A stretch of DNA of 64,000 nucleotides from Natrinema caseinilyticum. GTDB lineage: Archaea > Halobacteriota > Halobacteria > Halobacteriales > Natrialbaceae. Position 1 is the first letter of the stretch. Each line of letters opens with the position of its first letter. Shown here one piece after another: positions 1 to 8,464 of this stretch. The DNA lies in NCBI RefSeq assembly GCF_024227435.1, contig NZ_CP100445.1, positions 1,919,369-1,983,368 of the forward strand, read 5' to 3'. Under the pieces are notes generated by a model. It had not been told where the DNA came from and did not search any database. It saw only the letters and a program-made list of their open reading frames with translations. The position numbers and the translations under genes were made by a program.

Positions 1-54
1 CATCTTCTGCTGTCGGAGTTCCTCGAGTTTTTCTTCGTCTGGTGAACCGCTCAT
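1..54 (-). CDS. PDCD5/TFAR19-like DNA-binding protein, N-terminal fragment
   Basis: Only the first 18 codons lie in the window. The reverse strand reads MSGSPDEEKLEELRQQKM from an ATG at 54, which matches the start of the archaeal PDCD5-related (TFAR19) DNA-binding proteins: an acidic N-terminus leading into a charged, Gln-rich helix. It lies 100 bases downstream of the S19e gene on the same strand, the neighbourhood in which this small protein is usually found in euryarchaea, so the two are probably co-transcribed. The rest of the gene is off the left edge. The call rests on the N-terminal peptide plus context. Confidence 0.8.
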   Translation of the reverse strand, partial: MSGSPDEEKLEELRQQKM

Positions 55-154
55 TGGATCTCTATGTTGTGATTATCGCGCAGTCGGGAAAATGATTACG
101 GACGGCGGTAGCGGTAGCTCTCGGCGGAGAAACCGGCACGAAAACGGATCAGAT

Positions 155-610
155 TCAGGCGTAGCGCTCGAGTTCCGGGCGGTCGAGTTCTTCGAGGACG
201 GATCCCGCGGTATCGTCGAGCAAACTTCGACCGTCGGCGGTGATCCGGCGGCCCTCACCTTCGGCCGTCTCGACGAGGCCTTCCTCCTCGAGTTGCTGGA
301 GGATGGTGCGGATCAGGTTCTTCGAACCGTCCGCGCGGCGGTCGGGCGCGACCTGGTAGCGGTTCGAACCGCCTTTCGCGCCGCCGTACTCGGTCGAGAG
401 ACGCTCGACGCCGACCGGACCGCGGTCCGCGACCTTTCGCAGCAGGCTCGCGGCGCGCGTCGCCCAGAAATCGTCCTGTTCGGGCGGAAGGTCCCGGTCG
501 ACACCGGTCTTCGCGAATTTCCCCCACTCCGGTTCCTCGAGTCGATCCGCGAGGTCGTCGGCGAGCGCCTCGATGAGGTCGTCCGCCGGAACGTCGTACA
601 TCGTAGCCAT
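155..610 (-). CDS. rps19e: 30S ribosomal protein S19e
   Basis: A 151-aa protein starting MATMYDVPADDLIEALA. The family is an archaeal/eukaryotic-only component of the small ribosomal subunit. Family landmarks are visible: WGKFAKTGVDRDLPP near residues 29-43, the winged-helix segment WATRAASLLRKVADRGPVGV, and the Gly-rich turn EYGGAKGGSNRYQVAP before the recognition helix, then a C-terminal LEEEGLVE...GRRIT wing. The ATG at 610 is chosen because the reading frame upstream is Arg/Ser-rich and non-conserved, and 151 aa is the usual family length. It probably leads an operon with the PDCD5-like gene downstream and is divergent from thiL. Confidence 0.97.
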   Translation of the reverse strand: MATMYDVPADDLIEALADDLADRLEEPEWGKFAKTGVDRDLPPEQDDFWATRAASLLRKVADRGPVGVERLSTEYGGAKGGSNRYQVAPDRRADGSKNLIRTILQQLEEEGLVETAEGEGRRITADGRSLLDDTAGSVLEELDRPELERYA

Positions 611-716
611 TGGCGTGTGGTTCCCGGTGGCGGCATTTAAGAGCATCGTATCGCCACGCGTGCGGCGCGGAGACGCGGCCCGGACCGTTTTTCGCCCTCG
701 AGTCGAAACGGGGGGT

Positions 717-1622
717 ATGGACGAACGCGCCGCCCTGCGGCTCCTGTCGGGCGAACTCGCGTCGGCCGGCGACGACGCGGCAACCGTCGACGGGCTCGTC
801 GTGACGACGGATATGCTCCACGAGCGAACGGACTTCCCACCGGGGACGACCCGATACACGGCCGGGTGGCGCGCCATCGGCGCGTCGCTGTCGGACGTCG
901 CTGCGATGGGTGCCGAGGCCACGGCCGCGGTCGCCGCCTACGCCGCACCCGCGTTCGACCGCGACGAACTGCTCGCGTTCGTTCGCGGTGCGACCGACGT
1001 TTGCGAGCGCGTCGGCACCGAGTACGTCGGCGGCGACCTCGACAGCCACGACGAGTTTACCGTCGCGACGACCGCGATCGGCCGAACGGACGATCCGGTT
1101 CAGCGACGCGGGGCCCGACCCGGCGACGTCGTCTGCGTCACCGGCACGCTCGGACGGAGTGCAGCCGCGCTCGAGTATTTCGAGCGCGCAACCGACAGCG
1201 ACGGCGCTGACGACCGGCTGCTCGAGCGGGCGAACGATCTGTTCCGGTTCAGTCCCCGCATCGCGGCCGGACGGGCACTCGCTTCGCGTGCGACCGCGAT
1301 GATGGACTCGAGCGACGGCCTCGCCCGCTCGCTTCATCAACTCGCCGAGGCGGGCGACTGCGGGTTCGCGATCGAGTCCGACCGGATTCCGATCGACGAC
1401 GCCGTTCGCGCGGTCGCCGACACCGACGAGGAGGCGCTCGAACTCGCGACGACCTTCGGCGAGGACTTCGAACTCGTCGTGACGCTTCCCGAAGATGCGC
1501 GCTCGGCCGCCGCTGCGGCGACCGACGTGCCGCTGTCGGTGATCGGGTCGGTTCTCGAGGCCGAGGACGCGATAACGATGGACGGCGACCCGCTCGAGGA
1601 CCGGGGTTACACCCACGGGTGA
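717..1622 (+). CDS. thiL: thiamine-monophosphate kinase ThiL
   Basis: A 301-aa cytosolic ATP-dependent kinase that converts thiamine phosphate to thiamine diphosphate, the last step of TPP synthesis. The AIRS-superfamily signature is present: GDDAATVD at about residues 18-25, TTDMLHE (metal and substrate Asp) at 30-36, the SLSDVAAMGA nucleotide-site helix at 57-66, GGDLDS near 104, and MMDSSDGLARSL in the C-terminal half. The ATG at 717 gives the usual short N-terminus before GDDAA. Frames upstream overlap the start of the divergent S19e gene and are not conserved. The gene stands alone, facing the M50 protease gene on the other strand. Confidence 0.95.
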   Translation: MDERAALRLLSGELASAGDDAATVDGLVVTTDMLHERTDFPPGTTRYTAGWRAIGASLSDVAAMGAEATAAVAAYAAPAFDRDELLAFVRGATDVCERVGTEYVGGDLDSHDEFTVATTAIGRTDDPVQRRGARPGDVVCVTGTLGRSAAALEYFERATDSDGADDRLLERANDLFRFSPRIAAGRALASRATAMMDSSDGLARSLHQLAEAGDCGFAIESDRIPIDDAVRAVADTDEEALELATTFGEDFELVVTLPEDARSAAAAATDVPLSVIGSVLEAEDAITMDGDPLEDRGYTHG

Positions 1623-1678
1623 AGGGAAGCGACGTCCCAGAAGCGTACGTGCGCGTTCGACGGATTCACGGTGATCGG

Positions 1679-2836
1679 TCAGCCGATGATTGCGACCGGA
1701 ACCGGCATGAAACAGAGCAAGCCGATTCCGAACGTGACGATTCCCAGAACGAACCGGCGGCGTCCGAGGGGTTCGTCTCGAACCGGTGTCGCCGGCCCCA
1801 TCGACGCAAACAGCGTCGTCAACAGCCCCCAGATGATCCAGACGGCGACCGTGTTCACGCTGTGACCTTGTACGTAGAAGAGGTAGGCGGCGAGTGCGAA
1901 CAACGCGCCCGGGACGATGGCCGCGATCGTCTCCTGTAGCTCCCCGGCCATCGCCCGAAGGATGTGCCCCCCGTCGAGTTGGCCGACGGGAATCAAATTG
2001 AGGAAGGTGACGAACATCCCGACCCACGCGCCGATGACCACCGGGTTCACGCCCGTCGCCGGATCATCACCGTACAGCGGCTGGTCGAAGACGGCGGCGA
2101 GCAACTCGAGTAACGGAGGGTACCCGAGTCTGATCTCGATCGCGTTCGGGTCCTGTAGGACCGCCTCCGAAACGGTCACGGGCGGCAGATGAAGGCCGAT
2201 CACCGTCACGATAACCGTCGCGACGAAGCCGGCGAGCGGGCCGGCGACGCCGATATCGAACAGCGCCTTTCGGTCGGGCATTCGACCCTTCATTTTGATG
2301 ACTGCACCCATCGTCCCGATGAGCGTCGGCACCGGAATGAAGTACGGCAACGAGGCGTTCACCCGATGATACCGGCTCATCACGTAGTGTCCCATTTCGT
2401 GGACGCCGAGAACCCCGAGGATCGCGAGCGAGAACGGCCAGGCGCGCCAGATCGCGGTCGGTTCGGCGAACGGATCGATCTGATACCAGAACGCGCCGGC
2501 GAACAGCGTCGAACAGACCGTCAACAGGAGTAAGAGGATGTTCGTCCAGGGAACGCCATCGACGCCGACAGTCGTCGGCTGGGCGACGAGGACGTACTCG
2601 CCGTGGCGCGTCTCGAGGGTGGCGTCGTACCCGCGTTCGTGAAAGACGGGCCAGAGCTCTCGCAGTACCCGCTCGGGGTGAGCCAACGGGTCGCCATAGT
2701 ACACTAATTGATCGTCCTCTCGCCGAGTTTCGTAGACCGCGAACACCGACTCGATGCGATCGATCGGGGGGCCGTCCTCGAGAGAGCGGCCGCCGCGTCC
2801 CGCGGGACCGAATCCGGTCCGATCGACGTCTTCCAT
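1679..2836 (-). CDS. site-2 protease family (M50) intramembrane metalloprotease
   Basis: A 385-aa polytopic membrane protein. The zinc-site HExxH is HEMGH at residues 146-150 inside a hydrophobic helix (ILGVLGVHEMGHYVMSRY), and the third ligand motif is NLIPVGQLDGGH at 280-291. The first 95 residues are soluble and acidic (YGDPLAHPERVLRELWPVF...), as in the haloarchaeal subgroup with an N-terminal regulatory domain. At least six hydrophobic segments follow. Such enzymes cleave transmembrane substrates in the lipid bilayer; the substrate here is unknown. The ATG at 2836 is preferred because the longer frame upstream is Arg/Ser/Pro-rich. A 23-bp palindrome lies about 110 bases upstream. Confidence 0.93.
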   Translation of the reverse strand: MEDVDRTGFGPAGRGGRSLEDGPPIDRIESVFAVYETRREDDQLVYYGDPLAHPERVLRELWPVFHERGYDATLETRHGEYVLVAQPTTVGVDGVPWTNILLLLLTVCSTLFAGAFWYQIDPFAEPTAIWRAWPFSLAILGVLGVHEMGHYVMSRYHRVNASLPYFIPVPTLIGTMGAVIKMKGRMPDRKALFDIGVAGPLAGFVATVIVTVIGLHLPPVTVSEAVLQDPNAIEIRLGYPPLLELLAAVFDQPLYGDDPATGVNPVVIGAWVGMFVTFLNLIPVGQLDGGHILRAMAGELQETIAAIVPGALFALAAYLFYVQGHSVNTVAVWIIWGLLTTLFASMGPATPVRDEPLGRRRFVLGIVTFGIGLLCFMPVPVAIIG

Positions 2837-2942
2837 CACTCGTGGTTCACGATCTGACGGTATAAATCGACTGCCGTCGGCAGGGCCGACCGTTTCTCGC
2901 GTGAGTGTCCCCCGATCACGGACGAGATCCGCAACGCCGACG

Positions 2943-2965
2943 GCTGTCGATGTGACATCGACAGC
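2943..2965. promoter_or_regulatory. 23-bp perfect palindrome (11-1-11) in the 346-bp gap upstream of the M50 gene
   Basis: The arms are GCTGTCGATGT and its exact complement, separated by one G. The gap from 2837 to 3182 has no convincing gene on either strand. The palindrome is about 107 bases before the M50 start and 218 bases past the end of the small gene transcribed towards it. It could be an operator for a dimeric regulator, or a stem in the trailer of the small gene's transcript. No T-run follows on the reverse strand, so a terminator is less likely. Confidence 0.5.
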
Positions 2966-3182
2966 TGTGAAACACCGCCACTCGTCCGCTCGGCGCGTCA
3001 AAACCGGGTTCGAAACGTCACTTCTCCGGTCGAACCGGACGACGGTCGCACCGGCTGGATGCGCGTTGGAACAGGGCGTCGTGCCGGAACGCGTCGGTGA
3101 CGCGCCGGCACGGGGTTCGTAAGGGTGCGTGAGGGGTGCGGGGACGGTCTGTGGGTGATGCGTCGGTCGAGAGTCGTGACAG

Positions 3183-3422
3183 TCAGGCGGGCGCGACGCG
3201 CCACGTCGTCGCGCTCGTGTACGACCACTTCTCGATCTCGAGGTCGCTAACCGAGCCCGAGAGCTTGGCCATGAGCGCGCCGATTTCTTTTGGAGACATA
3301 CCAACGTCGTCTGCGATGAACTTGCCTTTGAAGTAGAGTTCTCCATCTTCGGCACGGTCGCGAAGATAGCGTTTCAGGCGGCGTTCCTTGCTTTCTGTGG
3401 AGGGTTGGGCTGTCGTGCTCAT
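3183..3422 (-). CDS. small conserved haloarchaeal protein, DUF7123-like
   Basis: A 79-aa soluble protein, MSTTAQPSTESKERRLKRYL onward, with a basic helix followed by GELYFKGKFIADDVGMSPKEIGALMAKLS and the tail EKWSYTSATTWRV. This layout resembles a small winged-helix (KFIADDVGMSPKEIGALM as the helix-turn-helix) and matches the haloarchaeal family I know as DUF7123; its function is not known. A GTG six bases upstream (3428) is also in frame and lies 27 bases from the centre of a clear TATA box, so a leaderless GTG start is equally possible. It is a single-gene unit. Confidence 0.85.
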   Translation of the reverse strand: MSTTAQPSTESKERRLKRYLRDRAEDGELYFKGKFIADDVGMSPKEIGALMAKLSGSVSDLEIEKWSYTSATTWRVAPA

Positions 3423-3450
3423 CGACACCCATCTCTTCCGACGGGGATCT

Positions 3451-3460
3451 GTTATAAAGG
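3451..3460 (-). promoter_or_regulatory. TATA box of the DUF7123-like gene
   Basis: The reverse strand reads CCTTTATAAC in an AT-rich stretch, with its centre 27 bases from the GTG at 3428 and 33 from the ATG at 3422. This is the spacing of haloarchaeal leaderless promoters. The remaining gap, 3461-3677, is unusually AT-rich for this window but shows no gene. Confidence 0.65.
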
Positions 3461-3677
3461 AAGGATGGTTAGCGACGTTTCAATTATGTTCAGCTAACTT
3501 GCTGGTAATTGATTTTTATTCAGGTTCAAACTGTTATTAACCGCAGTTCGAGAGGGCTCGAGGCGTTTTAAAACCGAAGATAACTTATTATCACAGGTGG
3601 TTTCTTCTCAATCGTTATACTCTCTTCTTTCGTGACTGTTTCGTAAATTGAGGGCGTTCGATGAACGGATATAACGG

Positions 3678-4520
3678 TCACGGTCGGTCGTGGACCCAGA
3701 ACTCGTCCTCGACGGTCACTTCCTTCTTGAACAGTGGTACTTCGTCTTTTAGACGATTGATTCCATCCTCGACGGTCCGGAACGCCTCCTCGCGGTGGCC
3801 TGCGAGGACGACGACGAAGACGATGTCCTCTCCGTCCGCGACGACACCGGTCCGGTGATGGAGTTCGACGTCGAAGACGCCGTGTCGCGCCTCGAGGTCC
3901 GCTTCCAGGGCCGCCATTCGTTCGTCGGCGATGCCCTCGTACTTCTCGAACTCGAGATATTGCGTTCGCGCGTCGTCCGCGCTATCTTTGCCGCGGACGC
4001 GACCGGTGAAGGTCGCGATCGCACCCGCTCTGTCCGCCGACGGTGATCGTTTGACGCGGGCCACTATCGACTCGAGGGTCTCGTGAGGTTCCGCCGACTC
4101 GAGGCGCTGTACGAGGGGGACGTCCGCGAGTTCGCTCGGGGTCTCGACGGTCGCGATGACGTCCTCGTCGGGGTCGATTTCGACGCTCGATCCGTCCACC
4201 CCGGGGCCCACCACGATCGACGGGTATCGCAGCCCGGAGACGCCGACGACGATCGCATAGGCGCAATCCGTCACGAGGCGGTCTATCGCATCGCCGACGG
4301 TTAGCCCGGTACCGGACGCGGTCCAATCTCCGTCCGCACCCAGTTCGTACGTGACGTCGCCGCCCATCGATTTTCGAACTTGCGTGCCGTCCGCGATCGT
4401 CGCGTCGTACCTGACGACGCCCACCCTCCCTCGCTCCGAGAGCCGATCGACGGTCTGGTCGACGACCCGCTCTACGGTGTCGCCGCCCGCACCGCCGTCG
4501 CGAATACCGAGTACGTACAT
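3678..4520 (-). CDS. moaE: MoaE (molybdopterin synthase large subunit) with an N-terminal MobB-like domain
   Basis: A 280-aa fusion. Residues 165-280 are MoaE, which uses MoaD thiocarboxylate to put sulfur into precursor Z: AGAIATFTGRVRGK (165-178), LEFEKYEGIADERM, HRTG (222-225), AGHREEAF and VPLFKKEV (261-268) with the catalytic lysine pair. Residues 1-120 resemble MobB, but the P-loop position reads GIRDGGAGGDTV, with no GK[S/T], so it should not hydrolyse GTP. The rest keeps the MobB-type order (GRVGVVRYDA, then a strand VVGVSGLRYPSIVVG). The MobB-MoaE fusion is known from other haloarchaea. The gene is monocistronic and divergent from the CapA-like gene. Confidence 0.93.
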   Translation of the reverse strand: MYVLGIRDGGAGGDTVERVVDQTVDRLSERGRVGVVRYDATIADGTQVRKSMGGDVTYELGADGDWTASGTGLTVGDAIDRLVTDCAYAIVVGVSGLRYPSIVVGPGVDGSSVEIDPDEDVIATVETPSELADVPLVQRLESAEPHETLESIVARVKRSPSADRAGAIATFTGRVRGKDSADDARTQYLEFEKYEGIADERMAALEADLEARHGVFDVELHHRTGVVADGEDIVFVVVLAGHREEAFRTVEDGINRLKDEVPLFKKEVTVEDEFWVHDRP

Positions 4521-4771
4521 ACGTAACCCATTGGGCTGGTTCGACTTTGTAGCTGTCGCCGGGTGAGCCCGCGTCCGGCGTGTCCTGGAGCTTGCGGCCC
4601 GTCGCGACTCGATCGATCCGTGGCCGGCCGCGTCCCGTTGGGCTGCACTCTGCCGGTTCCCGTTCAGGCGTTCGTCACGCAGGACGACCCACGACCGAAG
4701 GCGCCGTCATCGGAACCCTACTCCGGTCGACGGTAGCACGGGATTTTGCGCCTTCGGAGAGAACGTTCGAT

Positions 4772-5818
4772 ATGCCCCTTCGAATCGGCTTTACGGGCGA
4801 CGTCATGCTCGGGCGACTCGTCGACGACCGCCAGCGCACCCGTCCCGTCGACGCCGTCTGGGGAACCACCCTCGAGCGGCTGCGCGAGCTGGACGGGCTA
4901 GTGATCAACCTCGAGTGCTGTCTCTCGACGCGAGGCCAAAAGTGGCAGCGGACGTATCGGCCGTTTCACTTTCGGGCCGACCCCGACTGGGCCGTCCCCG
5001 CACTCGAGCGCGCCGACGTCGACGCCTGCGCGCTGGCGAACAATCACGTGTTAGATTACGAGGCGGTGGCGCTCCGGGACACGCTCGACGTCCTCGACGA
5101 GGCGGGGATCGCCCGGGCTGGTGCGGGAGAAACGATCGACGACGCACTGAACCCCGCGGTTTGGACGATCGACGAAATCGAACACGGCGCGAGAGACGGC
5201 GACACTGCTCGCGCGGTCGACGTTGCACTGGTGTCGTTCACCGATAACACGCCGGAGTACGCCGCCGACGAGGACTCGCCGGGGACGGCCTGGATCGAGA
5301 TGGACGTCGACGATGCACGAACTCGACAGCGCACGCGGGAGGCGCTCGAGCGCGCACGCGACGCCGATCCGGATCTCCTTATCGCCTCCCTTCACTGGGG
5401 GCCGAACATGGTCACGGAACCGCCGGACGCGTTCCGGCGGTTCGGCCGATGGCTAATCGAGGAGGGCGTCGACGTCGTCCACGGGCACAGCGCCCACGTC
5501 TTCCACGGGATCGAGGTCCACGAGAGCCGCCCGATCGTCTACGACGCGGGCGACTTCGTCGACGATTACAGGGTCGACCCCGAGTTGCGAAACGATCGGA
5601 GCTTCCTGTTCGTGCTCACGGTGACCTCGGACGGCCGGCCGACGGAACTCCGACTCCATCCGACCGAGATAGACGACTGGTCGGTCGCCGAGGCGAGCCC
5701 GGCGGCCGCCGAGTGGTCACGCGACCGAATGCGCGGGCTGTCCGCCCGATTCGGCACCGAATTCGAACGGGACGGCGAGGCGCTCGTCCTGTCGCTCGAG
5801 GAGGGATCCGAAGCCTGA
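4772..5818 (+). CDS. CapA/PgsA family metallophosphatase-fold protein
   Basis: A 348-aa protein with the CapA fold, a calcineurin-like metallophosphatase relative: GFTGDVMLGR at 6-15, NLECCLS near 48, LANNHVLDYEA near 90, HWGPNMV near 211, and HGHSAHVFHGIE near 237. In Bacillus the homologue takes part in poly-gamma-glutamate export or anchoring, and some Natrialba make such a polymer. Here there is no capBC or pgsBCA neighbour and no signal peptide or membrane segment, so a role in capsule is doubtful and a soluble phosphoesterase is just as likely. The ATG at 4772 directly precedes the conserved first strand. Confidence 0.85.
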   Translation: MPLRIGFTGDVMLGRLVDDRQRTRPVDAVWGTTLERLRELDGLVINLECCLSTRGQKWQRTYRPFHFRADPDWAVPALERADVDACALANNHVLDYEAVALRDTLDVLDEAGIARAGAGETIDDALNPAVWTIDEIEHGARDGDTARAVDVALVSFTDNTPEYAADEDSPGTAWIEMDVDDARTRQRTREALERARDADPDLLIASLHWGPNMVTEPPDAFRRFGRWLIEEGVDVVHGHSAHVFHGIEVHESRPIVYDAGDFVDDYRVDPELRNDRSFLFVLTVTSDGRPTELRLHPTEIDDWSVAEASPAAAEWSRDRMRGLSARFGTEFERDGEALVLSLEEGSEA

Positions 5819-5916
5819 ACCGATCCGGAGACGGTCGATCGCGCAAGCGGTGTGTCACCACGCCGTTCGGGAAGTTGGCAACCCTTAAGATAGCAACTCC
5901 GCTACACCGGGATAGT

Positions 5917-6642
5917 ATGAAAGTGGTCGTCTCTATCGGCGGAAGCGTCCTCGTACCCGAACCCGGCGGGGATCGGGTCGCCGAGCACGCTGCCGTTATC
6001 GAAGACCTCGCCTCGGACGGGTGTCGGATCGGCGCCGTGGTCGGGGGTGGCGGCGTCGCCCGCGAATACATCGCGGCCGCTCGCGAACTCGGGGCGAACG
6101 AAATCGAACTCGATCAGCTGGGCATCGACGTCACGCGGCTGAATGCCCGGCTTCTCATCGCCGCGCTCGGCGAAGAATCGGTCACGGCCCCGGCGAGGGA
6201 CTACGAAGAGGCCAGCGAGGCGCTCCGTCGCGACGACGTCTGCGTCATGGGCGGGGTGGCACCGGCCCAGACCACCGACGCCGTCGGGGCCGCCCTCGCG
6301 GAGTACATCGACGCCGACCTGCTCGTCTACGCCACGAGCGTCCCCGGCGTCTACAGCGACGACCCGAACGAGACCGACGACGCCGTCAAATACGACGAAC
6401 TCTCCGCCACGGAACTCGTCGACGTCATTGCCGGCCTCGAGATGAACGCCGGTGCGTCCGCGCCGGTCGATCTGCTGGCGGCGAAGATAATCGAGCGCTC
6501 GGGGATGCGCACCATCGTCCTCGACGGCACCGATCCCGATCGGATCGCCCGCGCGGTCCGCCACGGCGAACACGACGGCACCGATATCGTTCCCGACGGT
6601 GTCGGCGCGGAGCCGACCTACTGGGCGCGCGACGAGCAATGA
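5917..6642 (+). CDS. pyrH: UMP kinase PyrH
   Basis: A 241-aa archaeal-type uridylate kinase of the amino-acid kinase fold, which phosphorylates UMP to UDP. Visible motifs are MKVVVSIGGSVL at the start, VVGGGGVAREYI (phosphate loop) near 46-57, the ELDQLGIDVTRLNA helix, DADLLVYATSVPGVYSDDP (nucleotide and metal site) near 137-155, and a C-terminal KIIERSGMRTIVLDG strand. The length fits the archaeal form. Its TGA overlaps the ATG of lysS (ATGA at 6639-6642), so the two genes are translationally coupled. An AAGATAGC stretch lies shortly before the start. Confidence 0.96.
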   Translation: MKVVVSIGGSVLVPEPGGDRVAEHAAVIEDLASDGCRIGAVVGGGGVAREYIAAARELGANEIELDQLGIDVTRLNARLLIAALGEESVTAPARDYEEASEALRRDDVCVMGGVAPAQTTDAVGAALAEYIDADLLVYATSVPGVYSDDPNETDDAVKYDELSATELVDVIAGLEMNAGASAPVDLLAAKIIERSGMRTIVLDGTDPDRIARAVRHGEHDGTDIVPDGVGAEPTYWARDEQ

Positions 6643-8399
6643 GTTCCGACGGCGACCCGACGGACGATCCGGCAGTTGACTCGGACGCGATCAGCCCCTA
6701 CACCCTCCAGCAGGAGGGCGACGGCGAGACGCGACACGCGTTCTGGGCGGATACGGTCGCAGATCGGATAGAAGACCGCGTGGCCGACCAGGGAGAGGCC
6801 ACGAACGAAGCGAACGGGGAGGGACGACCCGCGAGCCGGAATCCCGCGGAACCGATCGTCGTCAAGGGCGGCATTTCGCCCTCGGGCGTCCCCCACCTCG
6901 GCAACGTCAACGAGATCATGCGCGGCTACTTCGTCGCCGAGGTGCTACGGGACCGGGGTCACGACGTTAGACAGGTCTTCACCGCCGACGACCGCGATCC
7001 CTTGCGAAAGCTGCCGCGCACCCTCTGTGACCTCGAGGGGAACCTCGTCGATCTCGGAGACGTCGACGCGGGCGCCCTCGGTCGGAACCTCGGTGCGCCC
7101 TACACCGACATCCCGGACCCGTTCGGCTGCTGTGACTCCTACGGCGACCACTTCTCGACCATTATCCAGGACAGCGCCGACGCCGTCGACGTCCCGATCG
7201 ACCTCGTCTCGGACACGGACCTCTACGCATCCGGCGCGTTCGAGGACGTGACTCGGTTCGTCCTCGAGCACCGTGATCGCGCACGGGAGGTCCTCTCGCA
7301 GTACCAGGACAAAGTCGACGAGGACTACGTCCCGTTCAATCCGATCTGCGAGAATTGCGGGAAGATCACGGAGACGGTGACGGGCGTCGACACCGAAAAC
7401 GAGCCGCCGACCGTCGACTACGTGTGCACCGACATGGACGCTGGCGACCGCACCATCGACGGCTGCGGCCACGAAGGAACCGCAACGCTGCGCGAGGGAA
7501 AACTTCCCTGGCGCTTCGAGTGGCCCGCGCAGTGGCAGTTGCTCGACGTCGACTTCGAACCCTTCGGGAAGGACCACGCCGAGGGCTCCTGGCCCAGCGG
7601 CCAGGACGTCGCACGCAACGTCCTCGAGATCGAACCGCCGGTGCCGATGGTCTACGAGTGGTTCACGCTCGAGGGCGAGCCGTTCTCCTCCTCGGCGGGG
7701 AACGTCATCCTCGTCTCGGACGTCCTCGAGTTGCTCGAGCCGGAGGTCCTGCGGTATTTCTTCGCGAAGGATCCCTCGAAGGCGCGAGATTTCAGCATCG
7801 AACGGCTCGACCAACTGGTCGACGAGTTCGACCGGTTCGAGGCGATTTACTTCGGCGAGGTCGACGCGAGCGAGGACGAAGTCGCCTTCGCCGAGCGGGT
7901 GTACCCGTTCGTGGTCGAAGAGCCTCGGGAAGAGCGGATTCGGCTCCCCTACACCTTCGCTGCGGTCCTCGGAATGACCGACGACCCCGCCCTTCGCGAG
8001 GAGATCGCCCGCCGCGAGGGCCACATCCCCGAAGACGCCCCCGAGTGGGCCGTCGAAGGGGCGCTCGATCGCGTCGAGCAGGCCCGCAACTGGGCCCGCC
8101 GGACCCAAAACGAGTTCGACTACGAACTCAAACGAACCGAGATTCCGGCTCACGAATTCGACGCCGACACGGAAACCGCACTCGAGGAACTGGCCGACTT
8201 CATCGAAGAGGGTCACGAGCCCGACGAGATCCAGGGCGAGATATACGAGACGGCAAAGCGCCACGACGTCGACGTCGGAGACTTCTTCGGCGCGGGGTAC
8301 CGGCTGTTTTTCGACGACGAACAGGGGCCGAAGCTCGGCCCCTTCCTCGCCAAGGTCGATCGTGAGTTCGTCGTCGCGCGACTACGACGGGAGCGCTGA
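6639..8399 (+). CDS. lysS: lysyl-tRNA synthetase, class I
   Basis: A 586-aa class I LysRS, the archaeal type unrelated to the class II enzyme. HIGH is PSGVPHLGN at 81-89, and KMSKS is the variant FSSSAGN near residue 350. A cysteine group (CENCGK near 233, CGHE near 272) fits the zinc-binding insertion. The C-terminal helical anticodon-binding part (RRTQNEFDYELKRTEIP...) is complete. The first 65 residues contain an acidic, poorly conserved extension (EATNEANGEGRPASRNP) typical of halophile enzymes. The start overlaps the pyrH stop, so pyrH-lysS is a two-gene operon. Confidence 0.97.
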   Translation: MSSDGDPTDDPAVDSDAISPYTLQQEGDGETRHAFWADTVADRIEDRVADQGEATNEANGEGRPASRNPAEPIVVKGGISPSGVPHLGNVNEIMRGYFVAEVLRDRGHDVRQVFTADDRDPLRKLPRTLCDLEGNLVDLGDVDAGALGRNLGAPYTDIPDPFGCCDSYGDHFSTIIQDSADAVDVPIDLVSDTDLYASGAFEDVTRFVLEHRDRAREVLSQYQDKVDEDYVPFNPICENCGKITETVTGVDTENEPPTVDYVCTDMDAGDRTIDGCGHEGTATLREGKLPWRFEWPAQWQLLDVDFEPFGKDHAEGSWPSGQDVARNVLEIEPPVPMVYEWFTLEGEPFSSSAGNVILVSDVLELLEPEVLRYFFAKDPSKARDFSIERLDQLVDEFDRFEAIYFGEVDASEDEVAFAERVYPFVVEEPREERIRLPYTFAAVLGMTDDPALREEIARREGHIPEDAPEWAVEGALDRVEQARNWARRTQNEFDYELKRTEIPAHEFDADTETALEELADFIEEGHEPDEIQGEIYETAKRHDVDVGDFFGAGYRLFFDDEQGPKLGPFLAKVDREFVVARLRRER

Positions 8400-8464
8400 G
8401 GGGCATCGACAACCGGGGCGCGTAGACAAAAGCCATTTGAGACCGCCACCCTGAGATAGTACCG

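Noticed and set aside
255-2027. 590-codon reverse frame across S19e, thiL and the protease end
   Set aside because: Arg/Gly/Val-rich composition, antisense to thiL and out of frame with S19e; the sense genes have clear family motifs.
4772-5818. Part of a poly-gamma-glutamate capsule operon
   Set aside because: No capB, capC or pgsE-like neighbour and no membrane anchor; only the CapA fold is supported.
6945-8264. 439-codon reverse frame opposite lysS
   Set aside because: It mirrors the GC-rich codons of lysS and has no motifs; the class I LysRS reading is certain.
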